Assembly: GCF_003264365.1 (NCBI RefSeq)
Contig: NZ_PYAK01000037.1
Coordinates: forward strand, 1 to 56,215
From: Micromonospora noduli
GTDB lineage: Bacteria > Actinomycetota > Actinomycetes > Mycobacteriales > Micromonosporaceae
Length of the DNA stretch: 56,215 bases
Direction: 5' to 3'
The notes under the pieces were generated by a model. It saw nothing but the letters and a program-made list of their open reading frames with translations, did no database searches and was not told the DNA's origin. Every line of letters begins with the position of its first letter. Position 1 is the first letter of the stretch. Made by a program: the position numbers and the translations under genes. This document shows, piece after piece, positions 17,094-25,559 of this stretch.

Positions 17094-17827
17094 CCGGCCT
17101 CGATGATCCGGCGCAGGAACTGCCGGGTACGGGGCTGGGTCGGCTCGCCGAGCACCTGCTCGGGCGGGCCGCTCTCGATGACCCGCCCGGCGTCGAGGAA
17201 GCACACCTCGTCGGCGACCTCCCGGGCGAAGCCCATCTCGTGGGTGGCCAGCACCATGGTCATGCCGTCGGCCTTCAGGTCGCGGATCATCGCCAGCACC
17301 TCGCCGACCAGCTCCGGATCGAGCGCGGAGGTGACCTCGTCGAGCAGCATCAGTCGAGGTGAGTTGGCCAGCGCCCGGACGATCGCCACCCGCTGCTGCT
17401 GCCCGCCGGACAGCCGGTCCGGGTAGGCGTCCGCCTTGGCGCCGAGCCCCACCCGGTCGAGCAGCTCCCGGGCCTGCGCCTCGGCCTCCGCCCGGCCCCG
17501 CCGGTGTACGCGGCGCGGCGCGAGGGTGATGTTGTCCAACACGCTCAGGTGCGGAAAAAGGTTGTACGCCTGGAACACCATGCCGATCCGCCGCCGGACC
17601 CGATCGGGGTCCACCCGGGGATCGGAGATGTCCTCCCCGTCCAACTCGATGGTGCCGTCGTCCAACTCCTCCAGCAGGTTGACGCAGCGCAGCAGTGTCG
17701 ACTTGCCGGACCCGGACGCGCCGATCAGCGCCACCACCTGATGTTCGGCGACGGTCAGGTCGAGCTGGTCGAGCACGGTGTGCCCGCCGAACTCCTTGCG
17801 CACGCCCCGACAGCGCAGCAACGCCAT
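17084..17827 (-). CDS. polar amino-acid ABC transporter ATP-binding protein
   Basis: 247 residues, the size of GlnQ/HisP-type ATPases. Walker A is GASGSGKST, the signature is LSGGQQQR, Walker B is LMLLDEVTSALD, and the switch His is in ATHEMGFAREVADEV, a sequence typical of the polar amino-acid subfamily. It energises the importer formed with the permease and binding protein encoded just upstream on the same strand (3 nt gap). It ends inside a terminator hairpin. The substrate cannot be named from sequence. Confidence 0.93.
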   Translation of the reverse strand: MALLRCRGVRKEFGGHTVLDQLDLTVAEHQVVALIGASGSGKSTLLRCVNLLEELDDGTIELDGEDISDPRVDPDRVRRRIGMVFQAYNLFPHLSVLDNITLAPRRVHRRGRAEAEAQARELLDRVGLGAKADAYPDRLSGGQQQRVAIVRALANSPRLMLLDEVTSALDPELVGEVLAMIRDLKADGMTMVLATHEMGFAREVADEVCFLDAGRVIESGPPEQVLGEPTQPRTRQFLRRIIEAGRL

Positions 17828-17830
17828 GGG

Positions 17831-18676
17831 TCAGCCTCCCGACTGTCGGCGGGCCGCGCGCAGCGTCACCCAGTCGGTGACCGCGATCAGCGGGATCGCG
17901 AGCAGCACGAAGAGCACCCCCGCCACGACGTACGGCGTGTAGTTGAAGGTCTGGGCGGTGGCGATCTGCGCGGCGCGGACCGCGTCGATCGGCCCGGCCA
18001 GCGAGACCAGCCCGACGTCCTTCTGCAACGCCACCACGTCGTTGAGCAGGGGTGGCGCCACCCGGCGGACGGCCTGCGGCAGGACCACGTGCCGCATCGT
18101 CTGCCGGTAGGTCAGGCCCAACGAGCGGGCCGCGGCGAGTTGGCTGGAGTGCACCGACTCGATGCCGGCCCGGAACACCTCGGCGAGGTAGCCGCCGTAG
18201 GTGAGGACCAACGCGATCCCACCCAGCACCAGCACCGGCGGCATGCCCTGCAACCGCAGCCCGGGCACGCCGAGGGTGAGCAGGTACAGCACGATGATCA
18301 GCGGGAGGCCGCGGAAGGTGTAGGTGTAGCCGGCGGCCAGCGCGCGGACCGGGAAGAAGACCGGCCCGCGCAGCGTCCGCAGCACGGCGATCACCAGCCC
18401 GAGCAGCAGCGCGCCGACCGCACAGCAGACCAGCAGCCGTACGTTGAGCCAGAGCCCGCTCAGCACCGTGGGCAGCGCGTCGCGGGCGATCTCCGGATCC
18501 AGGAACGACCGCCGGACCCGGTCCCAGCCCGGCGCCCCGGTCACCGCGATCACCAGCAGCGTGCCGAGCGCCGCCGTCGAGGACGCCGCGACGAGCACGC
18601 TGTAGACGGTCTGCTGACGCCGGTACGCCGACCGCCGCAGCTGCGCCTCCGAGGGCACATGATCCAGAAGCGTCAC
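17831..18676 (-). CDS. amino-acid ABC transporter permease
   Basis: 281 residues. After a short cytoplasmic N-terminus there is a first membrane segment (about residues 28-50), then the conserved permease core with TFRGLPLIIVLYLL and the coupling-helix EAA-like loop AARSLGLTYRQTMRHVVLPQAVRR. The single permease presumably acts as a homodimer. The GTG at 18676 overlaps the stop of the binding-protein gene by 4 nt (GTGA). The much longer open frame upstream reads through that gene in another frame and is a shadow. Confidence 0.92.
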   Translation of the reverse strand: MTLLDHVPSEAQLRRSAYRRQQTVYSVLVAASSTAALGTLLVIAVTGAPGWDRVRRSFLDPEIARDALPTVLSGLWLNVRLLVCCAVGALLLGLVIAVLRTLRGPVFFPVRALAAGYTYTFRGLPLIIVLYLLTLGVPGLRLQGMPPVLVLGGIALVLTYGGYLAEVFRAGIESVHSSQLAAARSLGLTYRQTMRHVVLPQAVRRVAPPLLNDVVALQKDVGLVSLAGPIDAVRAAQIATAQTFNYTPYVVAGVLFVLLAIPLIAVTDWVTLRAARRQSGG

Positions 18677-19536
18677 CGCAGCTCGGCCGCCCCCGCCACC
18701 TGCGCGAGCCACTTCTGTTCCAGCTCCTTCAGTGTGCCCGCCGTGGTGAGTTGACCGACCGCCGCGCTCACGCAGGAGGTCAGTGGGGAGTTCTTGTCCA
18801 GCAGCAACCCGAACGCCTCGGGCGTACCGACCTGCGGCACCTGCCCGACGATCGTCGCGTCGGTGATCTCCGCGCCGGTGATGTAGAAGGCGGTCGGAAG
18901 ATCCACCACGAGACCGTCCAGCTGCCCGTTCTGGAGGGCCTTCTTGGCATCGTCGTTGCTGTTGTAGACCTGCGGCTTGGCGGCCGGCTTGATCACGTCG
19001 GTGATCGCCTGGTAGCTGGTGGTGCCGACCTGCGCGCCGAGCCGAGCGTCCCGCAGCTCGGCCAGCGACTTCCGGCCGGCGATCTTCGAGGACTTCAACG
19101 CGATGACGGTCTGCCGTACCAGGTAGTACGGCGCGGAGAAGTCGACCGCCTGCTTGCGCTCGTCGGTGATGGAGAACTGGTTGATGTCGAAGTCGAAGTC
19201 CTTCGGCCCCGGCGCGATGGCGGTGTCGAACTTGACCCGGGTCCAGGTGACGTCGCCGCGGGCGTAGCCGAGCTTCTCGGCCACCGCGTACGCGACGGCG
19301 GATTCGAAGCCCTCGCCGCTGTCCGGCTTGTCCTTGGCGAACCACGGCTCGTACGCGGGCTGGTCGGTGGCGATGGTCAGCTTGCCCGGCGTACGCGTGG
19401 GCAGGCTGTCCCTGGCGCAGGACGGCGCGGCGGTGACATTGGGGGTGGGTTTCTCGTCCTGTGGCGCGCATCCGGCGGTGGCTACGACGACGGCACCGGC
19501 GAAGGTGAGCGCGAGGAGACGTGAGCGGCTGGCCAT
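18673..19536 (-). CDS. amino-acid ABC transporter substrate-binding lipoprotein
   Basis: 287 residues with a signal peptide and lipobox VVATAGCAP, so a membrane-anchored binding protein. The body follows the SBP_bac_3 pattern: LTIATDQPAYEPWF, GFESAVAYAVAEKLGY, FDFDINQFSITDERKQAVDFSAPY and a late hinge TSYQAITDV. It is the first gene of the three-gene importer operon (binding protein, permease, ATPase). The ATG at 19536 gives the MASRSRLLALTF signal start. Ligand class (polar amino acid) is from family resemblance only. Confidence 0.92.
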   Translation of the reverse strand: MASRSRLLALTFAGAVVVATAGCAPQDEKPTPNVTAAPSCARDSLPTRTPGKLTIATDQPAYEPWFAKDKPDSGEGFESAVAYAVAEKLGYARGDVTWTRVKFDTAIAPGPKDFDFDINQFSITDERKQAVDFSAPYYLVRQTVIALKSSKIAGRKSLAELRDARLGAQVGTTSYQAITDVIKPAAKPQVYNSNDDAKKALQNGQLDGLVVDLPTAFYITGAEITDATIVGQVPQVGTPEAFGLLLDKNSPLTSCVSAAVGQLTTAGTLKELEQKWLAQVAGAAELR

Positions 19537-19669
19537 GGCGGACAGCGTAGAGCTCCATGGGCATCGATCGGCAATTGTCCCACCATGTTGGTAGGGAATT
19601 GTCCGCTTGCTGGATTTCGACGGACCCGGACGTGGGGCGTCACCCGGGTGGCTGGAAGAATCGTTCCCC

Positions 19670-19933
19670 GTGAAGACGTTCGAGGAGTTGTTCGCCGAGC
19701 TGCAGGCCAAGGCCGCCGCCGGCACCCCGGGCTCGGGCACCGTCGCCGCGCTGGACAAGGGCGTGCACTTCATCGGCAAGAAGGTCGTCGAGGAGGCGGC
19801 CGAGTCGTGGATGGCCGCCGAGCACGAGGGGCCGGAGCGCACCGCCGAGGAGATCTCCCAGCTGCTCTACCAGGTCCAGGTGTTGATGCTCGCCAGCGGT
19901 CTCGAGCTCAAGGACGTCTACCGACATCTGTGA
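19670..19933 (+). CDS. hisE: phosphoribosyl-ATP pyrophosphatase
   Basis: 87 residues, the all-alpha MazG-like fold of HisE, which hydrolyses phosphoribosyl-ATP to phosphoribosyl-AMP in histidine synthesis. Visible are the helix KKVVEEAAESWMAAEHEG with its metal-binding acidic residues and AEEISQLLYQVQVLML. The GTG at 19670 gives the usual MKTFEELF start; a longer TTG-initiated frame adds non-conserved residues. It is followed 50 nt later by hisG, the usual actinobacterial pair. An AAGAAT box 8 nt upstream may make it leaderless. Confidence 0.94.
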   Translation: MKTFEELFAELQAKAAAGTPGSGTVAALDKGVHFIGKKVVEEAAESWMAAEHEGPERTAEEISQLLYQVQVLMLASGLELKDVYRHL

Positions 19934-19983
19934 GTGCCTCCCACCCCTGTTGATCACCAACCGGACCCAAGGAGCACTCCGTC

Positions 19984-20829
19984 ATGCTGCGTGTCGCCAT
20001 TCCCAACAAGGGCACCCTGGCCGAACCGGCCGCCCAGATGCTGCGCGAGGCGGGCTACCGCCAGCGCACTGACCCCAAGGACCTCGTCTGCCGGGACGAG
20101 GCGAACGACGTCGAATTCTTCTACCTGCGCCCGAAGGACATCGCCACCTACGTCGGCTCCGGTGACCTCGACCTCGGGATCACCGGCCGGGACCTGCTGA
20201 TCGACTCGGCCGCGCCGGCCGAGGAGGTCGTCGACCTCGCCTTCGGCCGGGCCACGTTCCGCTTCGCCGCCCGCCCCGACGACATCGCCTCCGTGCAGGA
20301 GTTGGGCGGTCACCGCATCGCCACCGCGTACCCGGGGCTGGTCGAACGGCACCTCGGCGAGGTGGGCGTCAAGGCCGACGTGATCCGCCTCGACGGCGCG
20401 GTGGAGAACGCCGTACGCCTCGGCGTCGCCGACGTGATCGCGGACGTGGTGGAAACCGGCGCGACCCTGCGCCAGGCGGGCCTGGTGGTCTTCGGTGAGC
20501 CGCTGCTGCGCTCGTCGGCGGTGCTGGTCCGGCGCGCCGGCGCGCCCGCCCAACCGCAGGCCGAGCAGTTGCTGCGTCGCCTGCACGGTGTGCTGGTGGC
20601 CCGCCGCTACGTGATGCTCGCCTACGACGTGCCGGCCGGTCTGCTGGACCGGGCCAGCGGGCTCACCCCGGGCATCGAGTCGCCCACCGTGTCGCCGCTG
20701 CACCGGGAGGGCTGGGTGGCGGTGCAGGCGATGGTGCTCCGCGACGACGTGCACCGCATCATGGACGAGCTGTACGAACTGGGCGCCCGCGCCATCCTCG
20801 TCACCAACATCCACGCCTGCCGCCTCTGA
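19984..20829 (+). CDS. hisG: ATP phosphoribosyltransferase (long form)
   Basis: 281 residues, the long form with a C-terminal ACT-like regulatory domain, so it is probably self-sufficient and inhibited by histidine. The N-terminus LRVAIPNKGTLAEPAAQML, the GDLDLGITGRDLL segment and the PRPP-binding DVIADVVETGATLRQAGL are diagnostic. It makes the first committed intermediate of histidine synthesis. The ATG at 19984 is preceded by AAGGAG 9 nt upstream. Confidence 0.96.
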   Translation: MLRVAIPNKGTLAEPAAQMLREAGYRQRTDPKDLVCRDEANDVEFFYLRPKDIATYVGSGDLDLGITGRDLLIDSAAPAEEVVDLAFGRATFRFAARPDDIASVQELGGHRIATAYPGLVERHLGEVGVKADVIRLDGAVENAVRLGVADVIADVVETGATLRQAGLVVFGEPLLRSSAVLVRRAGAPAQPQAEQLLRRLHGVLVARRYVMLAYDVPAGLLDRASGLTPGIESPTVSPLHREGWVAVQAMVLRDDVHRIMDELYELGARAILVTNIHACRL

Positions 20830-20890
20830 CCGTCGCGTCCGCAGCGCGGCCTCGGCGCGTGGGACCTCCCGACGGCCCCGCCCGGACCGG

Positions 20891-20968
20891 CAAGATCGCG
20901 CTCGATCATTGAAGTAGTGGTCCCGATCTCGACGGAGGCCACTGGATCCTGGATCGAGCGCGATCTTG
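20891..20968. repeat. 78-bp dispersed palindromic repeat, copy A
   Basis: The ends form a perfect 17-bp inverted repeat (20891-20907 with 20952-20968, beginning CAAGATCGCGCTCGATC). Its reverse complement aligns without gaps to 42941-43018 (about 65 of 78 identical by hand). It is intergenic, between hisG and the PH-domain gene, with no transposase nearby. Confidence 0.8.
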
Positions 20969-21052
20969 AGGTGGCTGGTGGCTGGTGGGCTCGGGGTGGT
21001 GGCTCGGCGGGTGGTGCGTTCGATGACCGGGTGCGGATGGCAGACTGATGGG

Positions 21053-21526
21053 GTGAGTGAAACCGAACTGGTCCGCCTGAAGCCCCGCCGCATCCGCGTG
21101 GTCTGCTGGTCGTCGGCGGCTGCCCTGGTGGTGGTGTTCGGTCTGGTCGCCACCTCGCTGAGTGGCCCGACCGGCGATGGTTACGGCAGCTTCCAGCGCG
21201 GCGACCAGATCGCCATGATCGGCCTGGGCATCTTCGGGGCGCTGGGCTTCCTGCTGTTCACCCGTCCCCGGGTGGAGGCGGACGCACGGAGCATCCGGGT
21301 CCGTAACGTCATCAGCTCCTACGAGCTGCCCTGGGAGGTTGTCCGGGGTGTCCGCTTCGACCGGGGCGCGCCGTGGGCCAGCCTGGAGCTGCACGACGAT
21401 GACCTGCTGCCGATGGTCGCGTTGCAGGCCGCCGACAAGGAGTTGGCCGTCGACGGGGTCCGCGCGCTGCGCCGGCTGCACGAGGCCCACCAGGCCCGCC
21501 TCGCCGAGCGCGCCGTCGGCCGCTGA
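21053..21526 (+). CDS. PH-domain membrane protein
   Basis: 157 residues. Two membrane helices (about residues 17-37 and 53-68) separated by a short loop precede a small beta-rich domain with RVEADARSIRVRNVISSYELPWEVVRGVRF and SLELHDDDLLPMVAL. This matches the small bacterial PH-like domain proteins common in actinobacteria. The function is unknown. The GTG at 21053 lies 6 nt after CAGACT, suggesting a leaderless transcript. It is separated from hisG by the 78-bp palindromic repeat. Confidence 0.75.
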   Translation: MSETELVRLKPRRIRVVCWSSAAALVVVFGLVATSLSGPTGDGYGSFQRGDQIAMIGLGIFGALGFLLFTRPRVEADARSIRVRNVISSYELPWEVVRGVRFDRGAPWASLELHDDDLLPMVALQAADKELAVDGVRALRRLHEAHQARLAERAVGR

Positions 21527-21613
21527 CCTGACGAAACCTCCCACCGCCGACCTCGCGTCGTCGCCCACCGGCCAGGCCCGCCGCGCACCCTCGCCGAGAT
21601 CTGGACAACTTCC

Positions 21614-21655
21614 CTGAAACTGCTGCCTCCCGGCACCCTGAGGCGGCAGTTTCAG
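21614..21655 (+). terminator. terminator after the PH-domain gene
   Basis: A 15-bp stem with one G-T pair (21614-21628 with 21641-21655) around a 12-nt loop, 87 nt after the stop. Confidence 0.55.
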
Positions 21656-21751
21656 AGAAAGTGCGCGGATCTCGAAGCGGCGACAGGGCGACGCGGCGGC
21701 CGCGACGCAATGGCCGGCCACGCTCGTGCCCGGCCGCAGGTCGTGCCCGGT

Positions 21752-21781
21752 TTGGGGGTCGCCGGGGCGCCGGTGTAGTGT
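21752..21781 (+). promoter_or_regulatory. probable infC promoter
   Basis: TTGGGG (21752-21757), an 18-nt spacer and TAGTGT (21776-21781) would start a leader of roughly 255 nt ahead of infC. Confidence 0.4.
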
Positions 21782-21794
21782 TATCGAGTCGACC

Positions 21795-22001
21795 AGGCTG
21801 TCTCCGCGTGCGAGCAGACAGCCTTGAAAGCGGAGCGCCTGCTCCCACCCGAGTCGCCGCTACGGTGGCCGGGTCCGGTCACCGGTTCCGGGCATGTCCC
21901 GGTGCCGGATGCGCGATCCTTGTGATCGTGCTGACCGGTCGAGCGGGCCCTGGCATGCGCCGGGGCCTTCTGCTTTTCGGGTCGGTTCCCTCCCGGGAGC
22001 C
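21795..22001 (+). promoter_or_regulatory. structured infC leader with attenuator-like terminator
   Basis: Three hairpins lie in series. The first is a perfect 9-bp stem (21795-21803 with 21816-21824). The second is a GC-rich 9-bp stem (21946-21954 with 21959-21967, one wobble) followed by TTCTGCTTTT, a classic intrinsic terminator. The third is a 7-bp stem (21984-21990 with 21995-22001). CTCCGC at 21802-21807 could instead pair with GCGGAG at 21830-21835. This suggests premature-termination control of the infC-rpmI-rplT operon. Confidence 0.5.
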
Positions 22002-22043
22002 GCAGGGGTCGGCGACTGAGCAGAAACGACTCGAGGAGGCCCC

Positions 22044-22712
22044 ATCAGCGTCGAACCACGCGTGAACGAGCAGATCCGGGCACGTGAGGTCCGACTGGTC
22101 GGCCCAGAGGGTGAGCAGGTGGGCATCGTCCCGCTGGAGCGCGCTCTTCAGCTGGCCGCGGACGTCGATCTGGACCTGGTCGAGGTTGCGCCGATGGCGC
22201 GCCCGCCGGTGTGCAAGCTCATGGACTTCGGCAAGTTCAAGTACGAGAGCGCACTCAAGGCGCGCGAAGCGCGGCGTAATCAGCAGCAGACCGTCATCAA
22301 GGAAATGAAGCTTCGGCCGAAGATCGACCCGCACGACTACGAGACCAAAAAGGGTCACGTGGTGCGGTTCCTCAAGGCGGGCGACAAGGTCAAGGTGACG
22401 ATCATGTTCCGCGGTCGCGAGCAGAGCCGCCCGGAGCTGGGTTACCGGCTCCTGCGCCGGCTCGAATCCGAGATCACGGAACTGGGATACGTCGAGGCCG
22501 CTCCGAAGCAGGACGGCCGAAACATGATCATGGTTCTCGCCCCGCATCGGGCCGTCAAGGCCTCCGCGGTCGCCGCTACGGCGTCTCGCGGCGGACCTCG
22601 GGACCGGGCAGCGGACGAGTCCGCCACTCCGGAAGCCGATGAGACCGCGGCGGTCAGCGAGACCGCAGCAGCCGGTGACACCGGCCTCGCCGCCGACACC
22701 AGCGGCGAGTAA
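22044..22712 (+). CDS. infC: translation initiation factor IF-3, probable AUC start
   Basis: From ATC 22044 the protein has 222 residues (216 from GTG 22062). It binds the 30S subunit and checks the start codon. The N-domain begins VNEQIRAREVRLVGPEGEQ; the C-domain includes KEMKLRPKIDPHDYETK and IMFRGREQSRPELG. The last ~35 residues are an acidic, low-complexity tail (DESATPEADE). The ribosome site GAGGAGG (22033-22039) is 4 nt before ATC but 22 nt before GTG, so ATC fits much better. Rare starts in infC are known to allow IF-3 to repress its own translation. Confidence 0.93.
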   Translation: MSVEPRVNEQIRAREVRLVGPEGEQVGIVPLERALQLAADVDLDLVEVAPMARPPVCKLMDFGKFKYESALKAREARRNQQQTVIKEMKLRPKIDPHDYETKKGHVVRFLKAGDKVKVTIMFRGREQSRPELGYRLLRRLESEITELGYVEAAPKQDGRNMIMVLAPHRAVKASAVAATASRGGPRDRAADESATPEADETAAVSETAAAGDTGLAADTSGE

Positions 22713-22732
22713 CAGGGGAGAAGACGTTCCAC

Positions 22733-22927
22733 ATGCCGAAGATGAAGAGCCACACGGGGATGGGTAAGCGGGTCAAGGTGACCGGCAAGGGCAAGATCGT
22801 TGCCCAGCAGGCCGGCCTCCGCCACAACCTGGAGAAGAAGCCCTCCACCCAGACCCGCCGGCTGACCGGCACGGTCGTGCTGGCCAAGGCCGACGTCAAG
22901 CGCATCAAGAAGCTGCTCGGCCGCTGA
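22733..22927 (+). CDS. rpmI: 50S ribosomal protein L35
   Basis: 64 residues, the normal size, very basic. MPKMKSHTGMGKRVKVTG and the C-terminal KADVKRIKKLLGR are family hallmarks. It is the second gene of the conserved infC-rpmI-rplT operon, 20 nt after infC, with a GGGGAGAAG ribosome site. Confidence 0.97.
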   Translation: MPKMKSHTGMGKRVKVTGKGKIVAQQAGLRHNLEKKPSTQTRRLTGTVVLAKADVKRIKKLLGR

Positions 22928-22959
22928 CGCGCGCCACCTTTACGTAATTAGGAGTTGAG

Positions 22960-23352
22960 ATGGCACGCGTCAAGCGGGCTGTAAACGCCCAGAAGAAGCG
23001 TCGTACCCTGCTGGAGTCCGCGAGTGGTTACCGCGGTCAGCGCTCCCGCCTGTACCGCAAGGCCAAGGAGCAGGTGCTGCACTCGATGCAGTACGCCTAC
23101 CGGGACCGTCGTGACCGCAAGGGCGACTTCCGGCAGCTGTGGATTCAGCGGATCAACGCGGGCGCCCGGGCCAACGGGATGACCTACAACCGTCTGATCC
23201 AGGGCCTGCGTCTGGCCGGCATCGAGGTCGACCGCAAGATCCTGGCCGACATGGCTGTCAACGACGCCGCCTCTTTCGCGGCGATCGTCGAGCTGGCCCG
23301 GGCCGCGGTCACGGCCGAGGGCACCGGCGGCGCGGCGGCTCAGGCCGCCTGA
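22960..23352 (+). CDS. rplT: 50S ribosomal protein L20
   Basis: 130 residues. The start MARVKRAVNAQKKRRTLLE, RGQRSRLYRKAKEQ and FRQLWIQRINAGARANG are diagnostic for this 23S rRNA-binding assembly protein. A short alanine-rich tail follows residue 118. The ribosome site is AGGAG 8 nt upstream. In several bacteria L20 represses this operon by binding its mRNA; whether it does so here is unknown. Confidence 0.97.
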   Translation: MARVKRAVNAQKKRRTLLESASGYRGQRSRLYRKAKEQVLHSMQYAYRDRRDRKGDFRQLWIQRINAGARANGMTYNRLIQGLRLAGIEVDRKILADMAVNDAASFAAIVELARAAVTAEGTGGAAAQAA

Positions 23353-23435
23353 TCCCCACGCACCAGAGCGAGGCGTCTCCCGTGTCGGCACCGCCGTCCG
23401 GGGGGCGCCTCAATCGTGCCGGAGGAGCGCACATC

Positions 23436-24233
23436 ATGGCTTTCACCCCGCGTACCCCCAGGGTTGTCGCCGCCCGCCGCCTGCAACGCCGCCGGGACCG
23501 CGACGCCACCGGCCGTTTCCTGGCCGAAGGCCCGCAGGCGGTCCGCGAGGCCCTCGCGCGGCCGGAGGTGGTCACCGAACTGTTCGGTACGACCACCGCG
23601 CTCGACCGGTATCCGGAGTTGGCCGCCACGGCGGCCCGCGCCGACGTGCCGGTCTCCGAGGTGACCGACGACGCCATCGCGGCGCTGACCGAGACCGTCG
23701 CCCCACAGGGGTTGGTGGCCGTCTGCCGGCACGTGGACGTCTCACTGGAGCAGGCCCTCGCGGGTGCGCCCCGGCTGGTGGCGGTGCTCGCCGAGATCCG
23801 CGACCCGGGCAACGCCGGCACGGTGCTGCGCACCGCCGACGCGGCCGGCGCGGGTGTGGTGATCTTCGCCGGAGACGCTGTCGACCCGTACAACGGCAAG
23901 TGTGTGCGGGCCTCGGCCGGCAGCCTCTTCCACGTCGACGTGGTGCGCGCCAGCGACCCGGTCGCGGTGGTCGACGCGCTGCGCGCCGCCGGGCTGTCGA
24001 TCTTCGCCACCACCGGGTACGGCGACAGCGACCTGGACGACCTGACCGACTACGGTCGGCTCGTCGGGCCCACCGCCTGGCTGTTCGGCTCGGAGGCGCA
24101 CGGGCTGCCCGAGGAGTTGACAGCCGCCGCCGACACCACGGTGCGGGTGCCGCTGTACGGGCGCGCGGAGAGCCTCAACCTGGCTGCCGCCGCCGCGGTC
24201 TGCCTGTACGCTTCAGCGAGAGCACAGCGCTGA
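23436..24233 (+). CDS. TrmH-family (SPOUT) RNA methyltransferase
   Basis: 265 residues. The N-terminal substrate-binding region (PRVVAARRLQRRRDRDATGRF) resembles L30e-like RNA-binding domains of SpoU enzymes. The C-terminal SPOUT domain shows the three motifs: IRDPGNAGTVLRTADAAGA, WLFGSEAHGLP and AESLNLAAAAAVCLY, which form the trefoil-knot SAM site. It 2'-O-methylates rRNA or tRNA; the exact nucleotide cannot be told. It commonly lies between rplT and pheS. The ATG at 23436 follows GGAGGAG; the longer upstream frame overlaps rplT and is rejected. Confidence 0.9.
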   Translation: MAFTPRTPRVVAARRLQRRRDRDATGRFLAEGPQAVREALARPEVVTELFGTTTALDRYPELAATAARADVPVSEVTDDAIAALTETVAPQGLVAVCRHVDVSLEQALAGAPRLVAVLAEIRDPGNAGTVLRTADAAGAGVVIFAGDAVDPYNGKCVRASAGSLFHVDVVRASDPVAVVDALRAAGLSIFATTGYGDSDLDDLTDYGRLVGPTAWLFGSEAHGLPEELTAAADTTVRVPLYGRAESLNLAAAAAVCLYASARAQR

Positions 24234-24308
24234 GGTGATTGCCTCCGGCGCCACTGACAGCAGGGGAGAGCGTCCGTCCATGAACGCGACACGGCGTTCG
24301 TTTAGCCA

Positions 24309-24328
24309 GCCCGCCGGTGTCGGCGGGC
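24309..24328 (+). other. hairpin in the trmH-pheS gap
   Basis: A perfect 8-bp GC stem (24309-24316 with 24321-24328) with a GTGT loop lies inside a small 19-codon frame (24280-24339) that has a GGGGAGAG site. The role is unclear; it may end the trmH transcript. Confidence 0.35.
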
Positions 24329-24391
24329 GGCGGGCCTGACCTGCTCCCTGCGCAACTCCTACCGGCGGGCTGCGGCACAGCCGCGCGTCCG

Positions 24392-24397
24392 TAGACT
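24392..24397 (+). promoter_or_regulatory. pheS -10 box
   Basis: TAGACT, identical to the def -10 box, lies 54 nt before the pheS ATG. No clear -35. Confidence 0.35.
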
Positions 24398-24451
24398 CGC
24401 CTAGCCGCCCCGGTGAGGGCTGGCGCCGCCGTGAGGGAGTGCCCGTACGCC

Positions 24452-25519
24452 ATGAGCTACCGCAACGATCCGTACGACCCGAAGCAGGTCGCCCTGCTCG
24501 ACCCCGCCGCCCTGGCCGAGGCCGTCGCTGACGCCACGAAGGCGTTCGAGGCCGCGGCCGACCCGGACGCGCTGACCGCGCTGCGCTCGGTGCACCTGGG
24601 TGACCGGTCACCGGTCTCCCTCGCGCGCCGGGAGATCGGCGCGCTGCCGCCGGCCGCGAAGTCCGACGCCGGCAAGCGGGTCAACGAGGCCCGCCGGGCG
24701 ATCGAGTCCGCGTACGCCGAGCGCGCCGAGGTGGTGGAGCGCGAGCAGGCCGAGCGAGTGCTGGTCGAGGAGCGGGTGGACGTCACCCTGCCCTACGACC
24801 GGCGTCCGCGCGGCGCCCGGCACCCGCTGAGCACCCTGATGGAGTCGATCAGCGACCTCTTCGTCGGGATGGGCTACGAGGTGGCCGAGGGGCCCGAGGT
24901 CGACCTGGAGTGGGTCAACTTCGACGCGTTGAACATCCCCGCCGACCACCCGGCGCGCGGGTTGATGGACACCTTCCACATCGCACCGGAGGGCTCCGGC
25001 CTGGTGCTGCGTACGCACACCTCGACGGTGCAGACCCGCACGATGCTCAGCCGCAAGCCGCCGATCTACGTGATCGTGCCGGGCCGCGTCTACCGCACCG
25101 ACGAGATCGACGCCACCCACAGCCCGGTGTTCCACCAGGCCGAGGGCCTGGTGGTCGACAAGGGCATCACGATGGCCCACCTGCGGGGCACGCTGGACCA
25201 CTTCGCCCGGGCGATGTTCGGCCCGGAGGCGAAGACCCGGTGGCGGCCGCACTACTTCCCGTTCACCGAGCCGTCGGCGGAGTTCGACGTGTGGTTCCCG
25301 GAGCACCGTGACGGCCCGCAGTGGGTCGAGTGGGGTGGCTGCGGCATGGTCAACCCCCGGGTGCTGCGCGCCTGCGGCGTCGACCCGGAGGTCTACTCCG
25401 GATTCGCCTTCGGCATGGGCATCGACCGGACCCTGATGGTCCGGCACGGGGTCAGCGACATCCGCCATCTCTTCGAGGGCGACGTGCGGTTCAGCCGCGC
25501 GCTCGGGACCGGGGCGTAG
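24452..25519 (+). CDS. pheS: phenylalanyl-tRNA synthetase alpha subunit
   Basis: 355 residues. An N-terminal coiled-coil region (about residues 1-95, alanine and glutamate rich) binds tRNA, and the class II catalytic core follows. Motif 2 is VYRTDEIDATHSPVFHQ, and motif 3 lies in FGMGIDRTLMVRHG. PFTEPSAEFDVWFP is typical of PheS. It forms an alpha2-beta2 enzyme with PheT and charges tRNA-Phe. The ATG at 24452 follows GAGGGAG; in-frame GTGs at 24431 and 24413 are possible but less conserved. Confidence 0.96.
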   Translation: MSYRNDPYDPKQVALLDPAALAEAVADATKAFEAAADPDALTALRSVHLGDRSPVSLARREIGALPPAAKSDAGKRVNEARRAIESAYAERAEVVEREQAERVLVEERVDVTLPYDRRPRGARHPLSTLMESISDLFVGMGYEVAEGPEVDLEWVNFDALNIPADHPARGLMDTFHIAPEGSGLVLRTHTSTVQTRTMLSRKPPIYVIVPGRVYRTDEIDATHSPVFHQAEGLVVDKGITMAHLRGTLDHFARAMFGPEAKTRWRPHYFPFTEPSAEFDVWFPEHRDGPQWVEWGGCGMVNPRVLRACGVDPEVYSGFAFGMGIDRTLMVRHGVSDIRHLFEGDVRFSRALGTGA

Positions 25520-25559
25520 GCGATGCGGGTACGAGACACGGGAACGGTGGTCTGAAGTC

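Noticed and set aside
20891..20968. Insertion sequence end
   Set aside because: No transposase frame or target-site duplication is visible near either copy.
21909..22019. 36-codon frame in the infC leader
   Set aside because: No ribosome site and the composition is like neighbouring non-coding sequence; it crosses the terminator hairpin by chance.
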